Assembly: GCA_937980645.1 (NCBI GenBank)
Contig: CALJPQ010000003.1
Location: 248,001-312,000 of the forward strand
DNA: 64,000 nucleotides
Direction of reading: 5' to 3'
Source of the DNA: an uncultured Saprospiraceae bacterium
GTDB lineage: Bacteria > Bacteroidota > Bacteroidia > Chitinophagales > Saprospiraceae
Shown here: positions 8,974 through 18,290 of the stretch, piece after piece
How the letters are laid out: the number at the start of each line of letters is the position of its first letter
How positions within the stretch are numbered: the first letter of the stretch is position 1
The notes under the pieces: generated by a model
Seen by the model: only the letters and a program-made list of their open reading frames with translations
What the model was told of the DNA's origin: nothing
The model's database searches: none
Translations under genes and position numbers: made by a program

Positions 8974-10104
8974 ATGAGCGATCACTACTCTTCGGCGCGA
9001 ACGGAGCAGGGCGAGTTGCCTGCAAGCGTTTCCTCCTCGAATAAGCGCCTGTACATCAGTTATATCCGTGCTATTGCCGCCTGTGCGGTGGTGCAGATGC
9101 ACGCCATTGGGGGGTATCTGTACTGGTATGGCAAGGAGGCAGCCAATCTGCATCCGCAGTTCATTGTTGCAGACATTTATTACAGCTTTCTGCGCTGGGC
9201 TACACCGTTTTTCATTATGATCAGCGGCGCCTTGCTGCTGGGCAATCCTCGCGAACAGCCGTTGGGCGCCTTTTTGAGCAAGCGCATGCGCCGGGTGCTC
9301 ATTCCATTTGCCTTTTGGGGTGTCATCTATTTGCTTTATTACTTTCGCGGCTCGCTCTATTTCGGCCCTTTGCCGCAATGGAAAGAGGTCGCAGGCAAGA
9401 TCTTCTATGAGGATATTTACTTCCATCTGTGGTTTATTCCAATGATTGCCGGCCTCTATCTGTTGACGCCGGTGCTGAAGATTTGGGTGAAAGCGGCCAG
9501 CCGTCGCGATGTAGAGTACTTCATGGGATTGATTTTTATGTTCAATATGCTCCATCATTACCTACCCGGGTTTCTTGTTGTGAAGCATTTTGCCTGGTTT
9601 GGCTATATCGGCTATTATTTGCTGGGATATTATCTGAGCACATATCCAATAGATATTCGATGGAAACGGTGGATATACCCCGCGGCCTGGCTCATGCCGC
9701 TGTTGAGTGCCGGCGTGGTATGGTGGATGAGTGCGCGAAAGGGGGAGTATGATGATACGGCCTTTGTCTATACCAGCCCTAATATCTTGCTCATGACCGG
9801 GGCGTGGTTTCTGTTCCTGCGCGATTACGACTGGGAGCGCGTTGCGCGCAAGTATCCCAGGTTGCAGCAAGCGACCACGTACATGGCAGAAGTGAGTTTT
9901 GGTGTGTATTTCATTCATCCGCTGGTGTTAGATGTTTTGAAAAACGGCTATCTGGGCGTACGCATCAATCCGCATACCTTCTTCGATATGCCTGTACCCA
10001 TTGCACTGGGTGGCATCCTGACGGGAGTCATAGCCACATTGCTTTCGGTGGCTCTGATTTCGCTCCTGCGTCGGTCGGCCTTCGTGTGTCAATGGCTCAC
10101 GTAG
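8974..10104 (+). CDS. Acyltransferase-3 family membrane protein
   Basis: 376 residues from the ATG at 8974; an in-frame ATG at 8944 would add ten atypical residues (MAKKRYPCPP) and lies inside a hairpin. The sequence has about ten hydrophobic segments and the family opening YISYIRAIAACAVVQMH, with the RxxA and conserved His positions of acyl_transf_3 (OafA/WecH type), then FWGVIYLLYYF, HLWFIPMIAGLYLLTPVL and a C-terminal VSFGVYFIHPLVLDVL. Members O-acetylate or acylate cell-surface polysaccharides in the inner membrane. The acceptor is unknown; the polysaccharide operon is 32 kb away. Terminal Ser-rich N-tail is not conserved. Confidence 0.88.
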   Translation: MSDHYSSARTEQGELPASVSSSNKRLYISYIRAIAACAVVQMHAIGGYLYWYGKEAANLHPQFIVADIYYSFLRWATPFFIMISGALLLGNPREQPLGAFLSKRMRRVLIPFAFWGVIYLLYYFRGSLYFGPLPQWKEVAGKIFYEDIYFHLWFIPMIAGLYLLTPVLKIWVKAASRRDVEYFMGLIFMFNMLHHYLPGFLVVKHFAWFGYIGYYLLGYYLSTYPIDIRWKRWIYPAAWLMPLLSAGVVWWMSARKGEYDDTAFVYTSPNILLMTGAWFLFLRDYDWERVARKYPRLQQATTYMAEVSFGVYFIHPLVLDVLKNGYLGVRINPHTFFDMPVPIALGGILTGVIATLLSVALISLLRRSAFVCQWLT

Positions 10105-10226
10105 AGGCTACTGCCATCCTTCGTTGCATGCAAGGCGCAAGGTGGATTTTCCATTAAGTTGCATTCCGTCGGGCAGCTGACGCTTTAGGGCGTGTCGGCA
10201 AGGGCTGCATTTCCTCCCATTAGCCC

Positions 10227-10234
10227 TAACTTCG
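10227..10234 (+). promoter_or_regulatory. Putative -7 promoter element of the dockerin/cohesin gene
   Basis: TAACTTCG differs by one base from TAnnTTTG and lies 24 bp before the ATG at 10258. No clear TTTG -33 box is at the usual spacing. Confidence 0.35.
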
Positions 10235-10257
10235 TAGCCAATAAAAACGGTTACACT

Positions 10258-12645
10258 ATGCGTACACTTCTTTTACTCGTTACACTTGTCGCCTTCGCCT
10301 TTGGGGCTTCTGCCCAAACGGGCTACTACCGGGTGAAATTCCCGGACGATTTCACGGTGTATGGCTGCAATGCCAAAGCCGATACCGTCTATCCGATCAT
10401 TGACCAATACCCGGGCTGCCCCTTTGGGGTAAGCGTAGCGGTCAAAGATCAGGTATTCAAACTCAACCAGACGGGCGGCTGCAAAAAAATCCTGCGCACC
10501 TGGACGCTGATCTACTGGTGCGATTACGACCCTAATAAAGACCCCGTGTTCATCCTGAACCCCACGGACTCGGACATTGGCCCCACAGTATTTGGCATTC
10601 CAGCCAACCGCGGCCACTTGCAGTATACCCAGGTCATCAAAGTTATAGACCAGGAGGCGCCAGAGTTCTTTGACTGCCCGACGGGCCCCATAACTTTTTG
10701 CGATTACACAAGCAATGATCCGGCTCAGTACAACAACGGCCACATTGACCACTGCGAAGGGCCGGTGGACCTGCGCATCAAGGTTACCGATGCCTGCTCC
10801 AAAAGCGATCTGACCATCAAATATCGCCTCTATCTGGACTTAGATGGCAACGGCACACAGGAGACCTTCGTCAGCAGCAGCGCTCCCAACGCCTGGCCTA
10901 TCAACCAAACTGTAGTGGGCGATACTGTTTTCGCTAACATCGAATTCCCGGCGGGCTTTGGCCTGCCTTACGGTACGCATAATATCCAGTGGATCGCCAA
11001 CGACAACTGTGGCAACGAACGAGTCTGCAGCTACGATTTCATCACCAAAGACTGCAAAGCGCCCACAATGGTGTGCATGTACGGCATGGCCGTCAACATC
11101 ATGCAGACCGGCATGATCACCGTCAGCGACCAAATTTTCCTGCAGCGCGTAGAGGATAACTGCACGCCTAAGCACCAGATACAAACAGCCATTCGCAAAG
11201 CGGGCCAGGGCACAGGCTTCCCTGCCGGCAGCAAAACGGTAACCTTCGACTGCAGCGAGCTGGGCCAGCAGTTCGTCGAAGTATGGGGCCGCGACGCCAG
11301 TGGCAATGCCGACTTCTGCCTGACCTTCATTGACGTGCAAGATAACATGGGCTCCTGCCCGCCGTCGAGCAAGTTCATCGCCAAAATCACTACACCCGAC
11401 GACGACCCCATCGCCGGGGTTCAGGTGACTCTCCTGCAAGATAATAAAACCATTGCCATCTACACCACCGACGAGGACGGCATCTATGCAGTTGGCAGCC
11501 TGCCCGCCAACTGCAAGTACCAGCTGATACCTTCACTGGACGCCCAGCCCAAAGACGGCATCAACACAGCGGACGCCTTGCTGCTGTCGGCACACATAGA
11601 CGGCATTCTGCCGCTGCCCTCACCTTACTATATGTTGGCCGCCGATGTTGATAAATCTGGAAGCCTGACTCCGGCCGACGTACAGCAGCTGGTGAAAATG
11701 ATCCTCGGAGCCCAACAAAACTTCCCGGCTTACACCTCTGCGTGGCATTTTGCCTCAGCACACTTCACGTTCAACAACCCGGCTAACCCGTGGAGCGCCT
11801 CTGTGCCGGCTTTTAGCTCGCCTTTCTGTATCTCGGGCATGATGCCGGCGCCCAAGGCTGATTTTATCGGCTATAAAATCGGCGACCTCAACGCCTCCAG
11901 CGTCGCCCAATTGGGCGCTCCGGCCGTAAGTGACCGCGGCGGACAGCAGCGCCTGGCCTTCGAGACCAAAGACCAGGTCTTCAACGCTGGGCAGGAAGTG
12001 CGCGTCAGTATCCAGACGCCCGACCTGGCTAATCTGGCAGGTTTCCAATTCACGCTCGACTACGATACCGAAGTGCTGAGCTTGCAAAGCATCGTGCCCG
12101 ACCTCATCCCTGATGACTGCATCGCCACGCCCGAAGCAGGGCGTGTAACGGCATGCTGGCATTCGTCCATCATGCTCGACCCCACCATCATTGGCAAAAA
12201 CCTGAAGGCCCGCACGTTCGTCCTGGTCTTCCGTGCCCTCAAGGGCGGCGTTCTGGGCCGCTCGCTGCGTATGACTTCCAGCATCACGGAGGCCGAAGCC
12301 TACAAACGCGACCTCTCGCCCGTGGATATTGGCCTGTTCTTCCAGCCGGTACCCGTAGGGCCAAAAGTGGCCAACCTGAACGAAAGCGGCGCCCTCGAAC
12401 TGTCGGTGCGCCCCAGCATTGTGCTCGACCGCGTGCAGGCCACCTACTACCTGCCCCAAGAGGGCGAGGTGCGCCTCACATTGACCGATGCCTCAGGTAA
12501 CATCCTGCATACACGCCAGCTGCGCCAGAGCGAAGGCTATCATCAGGCGCTCATTGACCTGAGCGCCGGCGTACGCCCAGGGCTGCTGTTCCTGCGTCTG
12601 GAAAGCGCCGGCGGCGTGGAAGTGCAGCGGATTACCAAGATGTAA
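10258..12645 (+). CDS. Secreted multidomain protein with dockerin-like and cohesin-like modules and T9SS-like tail
   Basis: 795 residues from the ATG at 10258, which precedes a clean signal peptide (~1-19, ending GASAQ). The N-terminal ~380 residues are Cys-rich repeats of the adhesion type seen in Saprospirales (for example DQEAPEFFDCP and IANDNCGNERVC). Next come a peptide-like/carboxypeptidase-regulatory-like module (~385-425), two dockerin-type calcium-loop repeats (DGINTADALLL ~430 and DVDKSGSLTPADVQQL ~463), a cohesin-like domain (~575-690, with AGQEVRVSIQ and GFQFTLDYD), and a C-terminal ~65-residue beta module (VRLTLTDASGNIL...GLLFLRLES) resembling a T9SS type A sorting domain. Probably secreted by T9SS and surface-attached. 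Its binding partner is unknown. Two terminators follow. Confidence 0.82.
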   Translation: MRTLLLLVTLVAFAFGASAQTGYYRVKFPDDFTVYGCNAKADTVYPIIDQYPGCPFGVSVAVKDQVFKLNQTGGCKKILRTWTLIYWCDYDPNKDPVFILNPTDSDIGPTVFGIPANRGHLQYTQVIKVIDQEAPEFFDCPTGPITFCDYTSNDPAQYNNGHIDHCEGPVDLRIKVTDACSKSDLTIKYRLYLDLDGNGTQETFVSSSAPNAWPINQTVVGDTVFANIEFPAGFGLPYGTHNIQWIANDNCGNERVCSYDFITKDCKAPTMVCMYGMAVNIMQTGMITVSDQIFLQRVEDNCTPKHQIQTAIRKAGQGTGFPAGSKTVTFDCSELGQQFVEVWGRDASGNADFCLTFIDVQDNMGSCPPSSKFIAKITTPDDDPIAGVQVTLLQDNKTIAIYTTDEDGIYAVGSLPANCKYQLIPSLDAQPKDGINTADALLLSAHIDGILPLPSPYYMLAADVDKSGSLTPADVQQLVKMILGAQQNFPAYTSAWHFASAHFTFNNPANPWSASVPAFSSPFCISGMMPAPKADFIGYKIGDLNASSVAQLGAPAVSDRGGQQRLAFETKDQVFNAGQEVRVSIQTPDLANLAGFQFTLDYDTEVLSLQSIVPDLIPDDCIATPEAGRVTACWHSSIMLDPTIIGKNLKARTFVLVFRALKGGVLGRSLRMTSSITEAEAYKRDLSPVDIGLFFQPVPVGPKVANLNESGALELSVRPSIVLDRVQATYYLPQEGEVRLTLTDASGNILHTRQLRQSEGYHQALIDLSAGVRPGLLFLRLESAGGVEVQRITKM

Positions 12646-12649
12646 AAAC

Positions 12650-12671
12650 GGCTTTGGAAGCCTTTTTTTTT
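12650..12671 (+). terminator. Intrinsic terminator of the dockerin/cohesin gene
   Basis: GGCTT-TGG-AAGCC (12650-12662) followed by an uninterrupted T-run (12663-12671), starting 4 bp after the stop codon. Confidence 0.85.
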
Positions 12672-12678
12672 CGGCTTG

Positions 12679-12719
12679 CGGGCATCGTCGGAGCGTCCTG
12701 GCGATGCCCGTGGGCTTTT
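12679..12719 (+). terminator. Second hairpin, back-up terminator
   Basis: CGGGCATCG (12679-12687) pairs perfectly with CGATGCCCG (12702-12710), followed by TGGGCTTTTT. It forms a tandem arrangement with the preceding terminator. Confidence 0.6.
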
Positions 12720-12793
12720 TCTGGGAGGAACCTGAGGTAAAGGTTTAGGCGAGGCGGAACTTCGCCAGGGCTATTCGTCGAGGAAGTACCTTA

Positions 12794-13930
12794 TCAGGCT
12801 TCTTCAGACTTTCGGAAGTACGCGCGTGCGCGTTCGATGAGCCGTTCGGCCAAGGACGGGTCTGCTGCTGACTGATGGCGCACGAAGTCGGCGAAGATGT
12901 CTTCCAGACGTTCGAAGTGCTGGCGTTCGAGGCGGGTGCCGCTTTCTGGGGCTGTGTGAGCACGCCGCCGTATAATCAGCTGAAAGGTCTCGGCAAAGAC
13001 CTCTTTAAGCTGCATGTTGGTCAGTTCGACGCTCTGCTCGGGCCGGATGTCGCTAAAGGTGATGGATAAAATGGCCTCTTTTACTTCGTTTTGCTGGGCA
13101 AAATCGGCCAATTGCTGCAAGATGTCGGCGGTGGAGCGTTCGTGGCAGCGGCCTATTTCGAACCGGAGCCAGGGGCGAGTGGCGAGTGGCTCAAATGCTA
13201 CGGAAACTTCTGTCGGCGAATGCACGTCGAGCCACAGGAAGCCTTTTTCGACGCCGATTTCGGTATCGCTCAGCCGCTCGATGCTGCCGGCGTACCAGGC
13301 GTTAGGATGCAGATTTACTTTTTGGGAATTGTGCCAGTGGCCCAGGGCCAGGAACTGAAAGCCCTGAAGGCGTTCTTCCAGGTCGGCGGGAAACGTTTGC
13401 TCGCCGTATTCATCCATGAGAAAGCGCTTACCTAAAGAGGTATGTAGCAGCAGCAGATTAAAAATGCCGGGTGCGGGTTCCATGCGTTCCAGTTCGCGGC
13501 GCATCAGGCGCTCGTCGTTGATGTGCGGCACGCCATGGATGGCCACTCCGTCGAAGTGGTAGGTTTCCCAGTGGTCGCCGAAGATAGGGTAAATGCCTGG
13601 TAAGGTGCGCAGAGCGCGCAGGATGGGGCTGTTGTAAAAGGTACGCGGCGTTTCGTGGTTGCCAGCGATAAGCACCAGCGGGATGCGAGCATCGCTTAGG
13701 CGGCGCAATTGCTCTAAAGCAAAGGTGAGGGCGCGATTGGTGGGGCTGGGTCGGTGGAAAAAGTCGCCGCTATGCACCACAACTTCGGGTTTGACTTCCA
13801 GTGCCCGCTCAATGACGCGCTCGAAGGCGTCATAGACGTCTTGCTCGCGGGCATTTACACCCGTGTCTTCGTGCACGCGGTCGAAGGCCTGGTAGCCCAG
13901 ATGCGTATCGGAAAAATGGAGGATTTTCAT
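12794..13930 (-). CDS. Mre11/SbcD-like nuclease
   Basis: 378 residues from the ATG at 13930, where MKILHFSDTHLGY gives the family N-terminus; the longer frame adds a non-conserved prefix. Metallophosphoesterase motifs in order: SDTHLG (8-13), HSGDFFHR (~52-59), AGNHE (~92-96), LLHTS and LALGHWHN with GxH. The enzyme is the Mn-dependent nuclease subunit that works with Rad50 on DNA double-strand-break ends. The C-terminal ~120 residues would hold the capping and Rad50-binding parts. The likely partner Rad50 gene is at 6375-8783 on the opposite strand. A terminator separates it from the upstream metallopeptidase gene, so it has its own transcript. Confidence 0.92.
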   Translation of the reverse strand: MKILHFSDTHLGYQAFDRVHEDTGVNAREQDVYDAFERVIERALEVKPEVVVHSGDFFHRPSPTNRALTFALEQLRRLSDARIPLVLIAGNHETPRTFYNSPILRALRTLPGIYPIFGDHWETYHFDGVAIHGVPHINDERLMRRELERMEPAPGIFNLLLLHTSLGKRFLMDEYGEQTFPADLEERLQGFQFLALGHWHNSQKVNLHPNAWYAGSIERLSDTEIGVEKGFLWLDVHSPTEVSVAFEPLATRPWLRFEIGRCHERSTADILQQLADFAQQNEVKEAILSITFSDIRPEQSVELTNMQLKEVFAETFQLIIRRRAHTAPESGTRLERQHFERLEDIFADFVRHQSAADPSLAERLIERARAYFRKSEEA

Positions 13931-13954
13931 GCCCGTCGTATTTTTTTTTCTCCT

Positions 13955-13999
13955 AAAAAAACAGGTATCGCCAGCAAAGTGTGCGCCAGCGATACCTGT
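13955..13999 (-). terminator. Intrinsic terminator after the metallopeptidase gene
   Basis: On the plus strand ACAGGTATCGC (13961-13971) pairs with GCGATACCTGT (13989-13999), an 11-bp perfect stem; read on the minus strand it is followed by a T-run (complement of the A-run 13955-13961). Confidence 0.85.
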
Positions 14000-14031
14000 G
14001 GCATGCAAAGAGGTAGTAAGGTGTTAGCGGC

Positions 14032-14718
14032 TTATTCGCGGCTGGCCAAAAAGCGCAGCAGCAGGTATAGGAACTGCAATAGCGCAGCCAGCGCAGCAGC
14101 CACATACGTCATAGCGGCCCAGAAGAGGGCATCTTTGGCGCCTTCGTACTCCGCTCCGCGGGCGATACCCGACTGGTCTAACCACGCCAACGCGCGGCGG
14201 CTGGCGTCGAATTCTACCGGAAGGGTAACAAGGCTGAACAGGCAGGTAGCGCCAAAAGCCGCCAGCACCACCATCATGATAATGGGATTGTCCAGCAGAG
14301 CAAAGCCCACTAAGCCAAACATGAAAAGGTATTGCTGGATGGAAGCGGCAATCTGCACCACAGGCACCAACCGCGAGCGCATCTGCAACATACTGTAGGC
14401 TGTGGCGTGTTGCACAGCGTGCCCGCATTCGTGCGCGGCTACGGCAGCAGCTGCTACACTGCGCCCGTAGTAAACATCGTGACTCAAGTTGACCGTCTTG
14501 TCCTGCGGGTTGTAGTGGTCCGTCAACCGGCCTTCTACCGAAGTGATGCGGACATCGAAGATGCCATATGCGCGCAACATGGCGGCAGCCACTTCAGCGC
14601 CACTCATGCCATTGGGCAGGGGCACCTGGCTGTAACGATGGAATTTACTCTGGAGCGTGCCGCTCAGGATCATGCCAATGACCGTGAAAACGACACTGAT
14701 AATAACGATGCCAATCAT
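14032..14718 (-). CDS. YugP-type membrane zinc metallopeptidase
   Basis: 228 residues. HECGH (residues 96-100) is the HExxH zinc motif, with the following region AVQHATAYSML, as in the neutral zinc metallopeptidase family (YugP/DUF2226-like, PF04298). An N-terminal hydrophobic segment (~1-20) and three further membrane segments (~120-150, ~145-165 and ~195-225) place it in the inner membrane. LPVEFDASRRAL near residue 165 is a second family signature. Substrates are unknown. The gene is monocistronic, between serS and a strong terminator. Confidence 0.9.
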   Translation of the reverse strand: MIGIVIISVVFTVIGMILSGTLQSKFHRYSQVPLPNGMSGAEVAAAMLRAYGIFDVRITSVEGRLTDHYNPQDKTVNLSHDVYYGRSVAAAAVAAHECGHAVQHATAYSMLQMRSRLVPVVQIAASIQQYLFMFGLVGFALLDNPIIMMVVLAAFGATCLFSLVTLPVEFDASRRALAWLDQSGIARGAEYEGAKDALFWAAMTYVAAALAALLQFLYLLLRFLASRE

Positions 14719-14777
14719 AAGGGATGGTTTTGATTTTCGAGCTTTGAAAACAATACGAGGGCAAAGGTAGTTCGCTT

Positions 14778-16058
14778 TTAAGAGATCATTTTGAAGCCCG
14801 TGTATTTGTGCAGCGCTTTCGGGATGCGGATGCCTTCGGGCGTTTGGTTGTTCTCCAAAAGTGCCGCGACGATGCGTGGCAACGCCAGTGCCGAGCCGTT
14901 AAGCGTATGAGCGAGGTGTATTTTGCCGTCGGCATCACGGTAGCGCAGCTGTAAGCGGTAGCTTTGGAAGGTCTCGAAGTTGGATACTGAGCTGACCTCC
15001 AGCCAGCGCTGTTGCGCGCCTGACCATACTTCGAAGTCGAATGTTTTGGCTGAGGTGAAGCCCATATCGCCGCCGCAAAGGAGCAGGATACGGTAGGGCA
15101 GTTCCAATTTGCCCATCAGACGCTGCACATGTCGCACCATTTCCATGAGCGCCTTATAGGAGCGGTCCGGGTGTTCGATGCGCACAATTTCGACCTTGTC
15201 GAACTGGTGCACGCGATTTAGCCCGCGCACGTGGGCGCCCCAGGCGCCAGCTTCGCGGCGGAAGCAGGGCGTGTATGCGGTGTATGCAACGGGTAGGTCT
15301 TTTTCGGGTACAATGACGTCGCGCAGCAGGTTGGTGACGGGTACCTCTGCCGTTGGTATCAGGTAGAGACCATCGCGCTCGCAGACGTACATCTGGCCTT
15401 CTTTGTCCGGTAATTGGCCCGTGCCACGCGCTGTATCCTCATTCACTAAGTGTGGAGGTAAAATTTCTTCGTATCCGGCCTTAATGTTTTCTTCCAGAAA
15501 AAACTGGATAAGCGCGCGCTGGAGTTTGGCGCCTTTGCCGCGATAGACCGGGAAGCCTGCTCCGGTGAGCTTGACGCCCAGTTCGAAGTCGAAGAGGTTA
15601 TACTTTTTGGCCAGGTCCCAGTGGGCCAGCGCGTCGGGCGGCAGGGTAGGGAATGGCTTTGCCCAATCGCGGAACACTTTATTGTCTTCCGTACTTTTGC
15701 CCTTAGGCACAGAGCGGTGGGGGCAGTTGGGCACCGTGTAGAGTAGGCTTTCCAGGTGTTGTTTGACTGCCTCGGAACGCTCTTCCAGTTGTCGAATACT
15801 TTCTTTTTGGGTGGCTACCTGGCTTTTGAGTTGTTCGGCTTCGTCGCGCTTTCCTTGGGCCATGAGCTGCCCAATTTGGGCCGACAGGCGTTTGTTTTCG
15901 GCCAGCAGGTCATCCACTTGCTTTTGCAGGGCGCGGCGTTCGTCGTCAGCCTTCAGGATGTCGTCCAGGATTTTGATTTGCCGGGCAGTCCAGTTGCGCT
16001 TGCGTAGTCCGTTAACGATCGTTTTTTTATCCTCTCGGATGCGTTTGACTTGAAGCAT
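14778..16058 (-). CDS. serS: Seryl-tRNA synthetase
   Basis: 426 residues from the ATG at 16058 (MLQVKRIREDK); the frame extends further upstream without conserved sequence. Charges tRNA-Ser with serine in the cytoplasm. The N-terminal long coiled-coil arm (~25-110) grips the tRNA variable arm. Class II catalytic motifs follow: LPPHLVNEDTARGTGQLPD (motif 1 region), TPCFRREAGAWG (motif 2) and a C-terminal LNGSALALPRIVAALLENNQ (motif 3). It is divergent from rho, with a ~400-bp intergenic region. Confidence 0.97.
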   Translation of the reverse strand: MLQVKRIREDKKTIVNGLRKRNWTARQIKILDDILKADDERRALQKQVDDLLAENKRLSAQIGQLMAQGKRDEAEQLKSQVATQKESIRQLEERSEAVKQHLESLLYTVPNCPHRSVPKGKSTEDNKVFRDWAKPFPTLPPDALAHWDLAKKYNLFDFELGVKLTGAGFPVYRGKGAKLQRALIQFFLEENIKAGYEEILPPHLVNEDTARGTGQLPDKEGQMYVCERDGLYLIPTAEVPVTNLLRDVIVPEKDLPVAYTAYTPCFRREAGAWGAHVRGLNRVHQFDKVEIVRIEHPDRSYKALMEMVRHVQRLMGKLELPYRILLLCGGDMGFTSAKTFDFEVWSGAQQRWLEVSSVSNFETFQSYRLQLRYRDADGKIHLAHTLNGSALALPRIVAALLENNQTPEGIRIPKALHKYTGFKMIS

Positions 16059-16456
16059 GAAAAATAGGGTATGATTTTTTACGGCGCGCAAGATAGAGCG
16101 AATTTCAAAACGAGTTTACCTTTGCCTCAATTCACCATAAATTATCACGCCTCTCCGAGCGGTACCCGTTCTGGCCGCGCCATTTCCTCCACTTTTTTTC
16201 GTTTATCTGATGGTCTCCTGCATACGGGAGCGTTGCCGGCCGATGCCGAAAGTTCTCTACGGCAACATTCTTTCAGGGAGGCCCCTCCGAACCGCTATAG
16301 CTAACCACTACCAATCTGCCGAGGCGCTTCAGCCGGCGGTAAGAAGCCTGAACACCCTGTTGGGACTGGATGCGAGTTCAATTTTTGGGCTACATCTATT
16401 TGATAATTAACCCGTTACCGGTTTATCTCAACCTCTCTAATACCTGTTTTTCACCT
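16059..16456. promoter_or_regulatory. 398-bp serS-rho divergent intergenic region with putative rho promoter
   Basis: TACCTTTG at 16117-16124 matches the -7 consensus on the plus strand; a -33 box is not obvious. If used, it would give rho a leader of about 325 nt, long enough for attenuation or autoregulation. Short open frames across 16071-16410 have no family resemblance and are probably not genes. No tRNA or strong terminator was seen. Confidence 0.4.
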
Positions 16457-18262
16457 ATGTACGACATTTTGCAGCTGAATGAAATGCTGGTCTCCGAGTT
16501 GAAGGAGATCGCCCAGCGCTTGGGCATTAAGGGACACCAGAAGATGTCCAAACAAGACCTGATTTACCATATTTTAGACGAGCAAGCCTTAGCAGGCAAA
16601 AAGACAGGCGGCGAGCGGGTGCCCGTGGTAGAAGAGCCGCAACCGGGCAGAAAGATTGTCATTCGCGACCCTCAGGCGGAGAGTGAGCCATCGCTCCGGC
16701 GCGATAAACGCCCGCGTAAAATGGTGCGTGTAGATGCACCTGCGCAAAGGCCAACGCTCCTGAAAGAGACAGCACCCACGCCCCCTGCCATCGTTCAGCC
16801 CGTATCCGATAAAGCAGTGGAGCAGGCGGCGGTATCTGCCGAGCAAGACACCGCGAATACCTCAACCCATCGTGACGACCGCCGCCGGCGTCGCCGCAAT
16901 CGCCGCGACCGGTCGCCACAGACTGCCGCTCCTGCGTTGGAAACAGAAACAGACACTGAAGCCTGGACGCCTGAAGAAGAGCAGGCTGAACCCGATGCAA
17001 TAGCCACGCCGCCGGCAAAAGCTGATGAAACAACGAGCCTAATGGAGGAGCCGACCACACCTCCTGCTGCCATGCCCCTAACCAGTGCATCCAAAGAGCG
17101 GCAAACAGGCAATGTCGCCGAACGCTTCGATATTGAATTGGACGGCGTCATCGAAGGCGACGGTGTTTTGGAGGTTTCGCCCTCCGAAGGTTACGGGTTC
17201 CTCCGCTCGCCCGATTACAACTACGCTTCCAGCCCCGACGATATCTACGTATCGCCCTCCCAAATCAAGCTCTTTGGCCTGCGCACCGGCGATACGGTGG
17301 TGGGTACTATCCGGCCACCTAAAGAGGGAGAAAAGTACTTTGCCCTGCTCAAAGTACTTCGCATCAACGGCCTGGATCCCAAAGACGTGCGCGATCGCGT
17401 GCCGTTCGACTACCTGACGCCGCTCTTTCCAACGAAAAAGTTTAACCTGCTGACCAGCGCTACAGGGCGAGACTTTGGCAATCGGCTCATCGAGTTGTTT
17501 ACACCCATTGGTAAAGGGCAACGCGGCCTGATTGTTGCACAGCCCAAAACGGGTAAAACGTTCTTGCTCAAGGACATCGCTAACGCTATCACGAAAAACC
17601 ATCCGGAGTGTTACGTTATCGTCTTGCTTATTGACGAGCGACCAGAGGAGGTAACCGACATGCGGCGCAGTGTGCGGGCAGAGGTGGTGGCTTCTACTTT
17701 CGATGAGGCTGCCGAAAACCACGTCCGGCTGGCCAATATCGTCTTGGAGAAGGCCAAGCGCTTAGTGGAGTGCGGGCACGACGTGGTGATCTTGCTCGAC
17801 TCTATCACGCGCATGGCACGTGCCTACAACACTGTAGCACCCTCGTCGGGCAAAGTACTCTCCGGCGGCGTTGAGGCTACTGCCTTGCAAAAGCCCAAAA
17901 AGTTCTTCGGCGCTGCGCGTGCTATCGAAAACGGTGGCTCGCTCACCATTCTGGCCACAGCCCTTATTGATACTGGCTCCAAAATGGACCAGGTCATTTT
18001 TGAGGAATTCAAAGGAACGGGCAACATGGAACTGCAGCTCGACCGCAACTTAGCCGAGCGCCGCCTCTTCCCCAGCATTGACCTGACCAAATCAAGTACA
18101 CGCCGCGAAGAACTACTCTTAGACCGCGATACGCTCCAGCGGATGTTTATCCTGCGTCATCACTTAGCCGACATGAAGCCCGAAGAGGCCATGGAGTTCA
18201 TGCGAAAACACATGATGAATACCACGAGCAACGAGGAGTTTCTGCTTTCGATGAACCGATAG
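16457..18262 (+). CDS. rho: Transcription termination factor Rho
   Basis: 601 residues from the ATG at 16457 ([19 protein letters not shown]), the canonical Rho N-domain start. Hexameric RNA-dependent ATPase that terminates transcription. Order: Rho N-terminal helix domain (~1-50), a basic/acidic, probably disordered insertion (~60-215, rich in Arg, Pro and Glu), the cold-shock-like primary RNA-binding domain ([27 protein letters not shown] ~240-290 in part), and the ATPase core with Walker A PKTGKT (Lys 367) and [15 protein letters not shown]. The large insertion is common in Bacteroidota Rho. It converges on the Rpn gene with 28 bp between stops. Confidence 0.97.
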   Translation: MYDILQLNEMLVSELKEIAQRLGIKGHQKMSKQDLIYHILDEQALAGKKTGGERVPVVEEPQPGRKIVIRDPQAESEPSLRRDKRPRKMVRVDAPAQRPTLLKETAPTPPAIVQPVSDKAVEQAAVSAEQDTANTSTHRDDRRRRRRNRRDRSPQTAAPALETETDTEAWTPEEEQAEPDAIATPPAKADETTSLMEEPTTPPAAMPLTSASKERQTGNVAERFDIELDGVIEGDGVLEVSPSEGYGFLRSPDYNYASSPDDIYVSPSQIKLFGLRTGDTVVGTIRPPKEGEKYFALLKVLRINGLDPKDVRDRVPFDYLTPLFPTKKFNLLTSATGRDFGNRLIELFTPIGKGQRGLIVAQPKTGKTFLLKDIANAITKNHPECYVIVLLIDERPEEVTDMRRSVRAEVVASTFDEAAENHVRLANIVLEKAKRLVECGHDVVILLDSITRMARAYNTVAPSSGKVLSGGVEATALQKPKKFFGAARAIENGGSLTILATALIDTGSKMDQVIFEEFKGTGNMELQLDRNLAERRLFPSIDLTKSSTRREELLLDRDTLQRMFILRHHLADMKPEEAMEFMRKHMMNTTSNEEFLLSMNR

Positions 18263-18290
18263 CAAAAGCCGCTGGAGTGAAGAATGGCCT

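Noticed and set aside
8743..9558. 271-codon open frame on the minus strand
   Set aside because: Antisense to the acyltransferase and the end of the Rad50-like gene; no domain or signal peptide.
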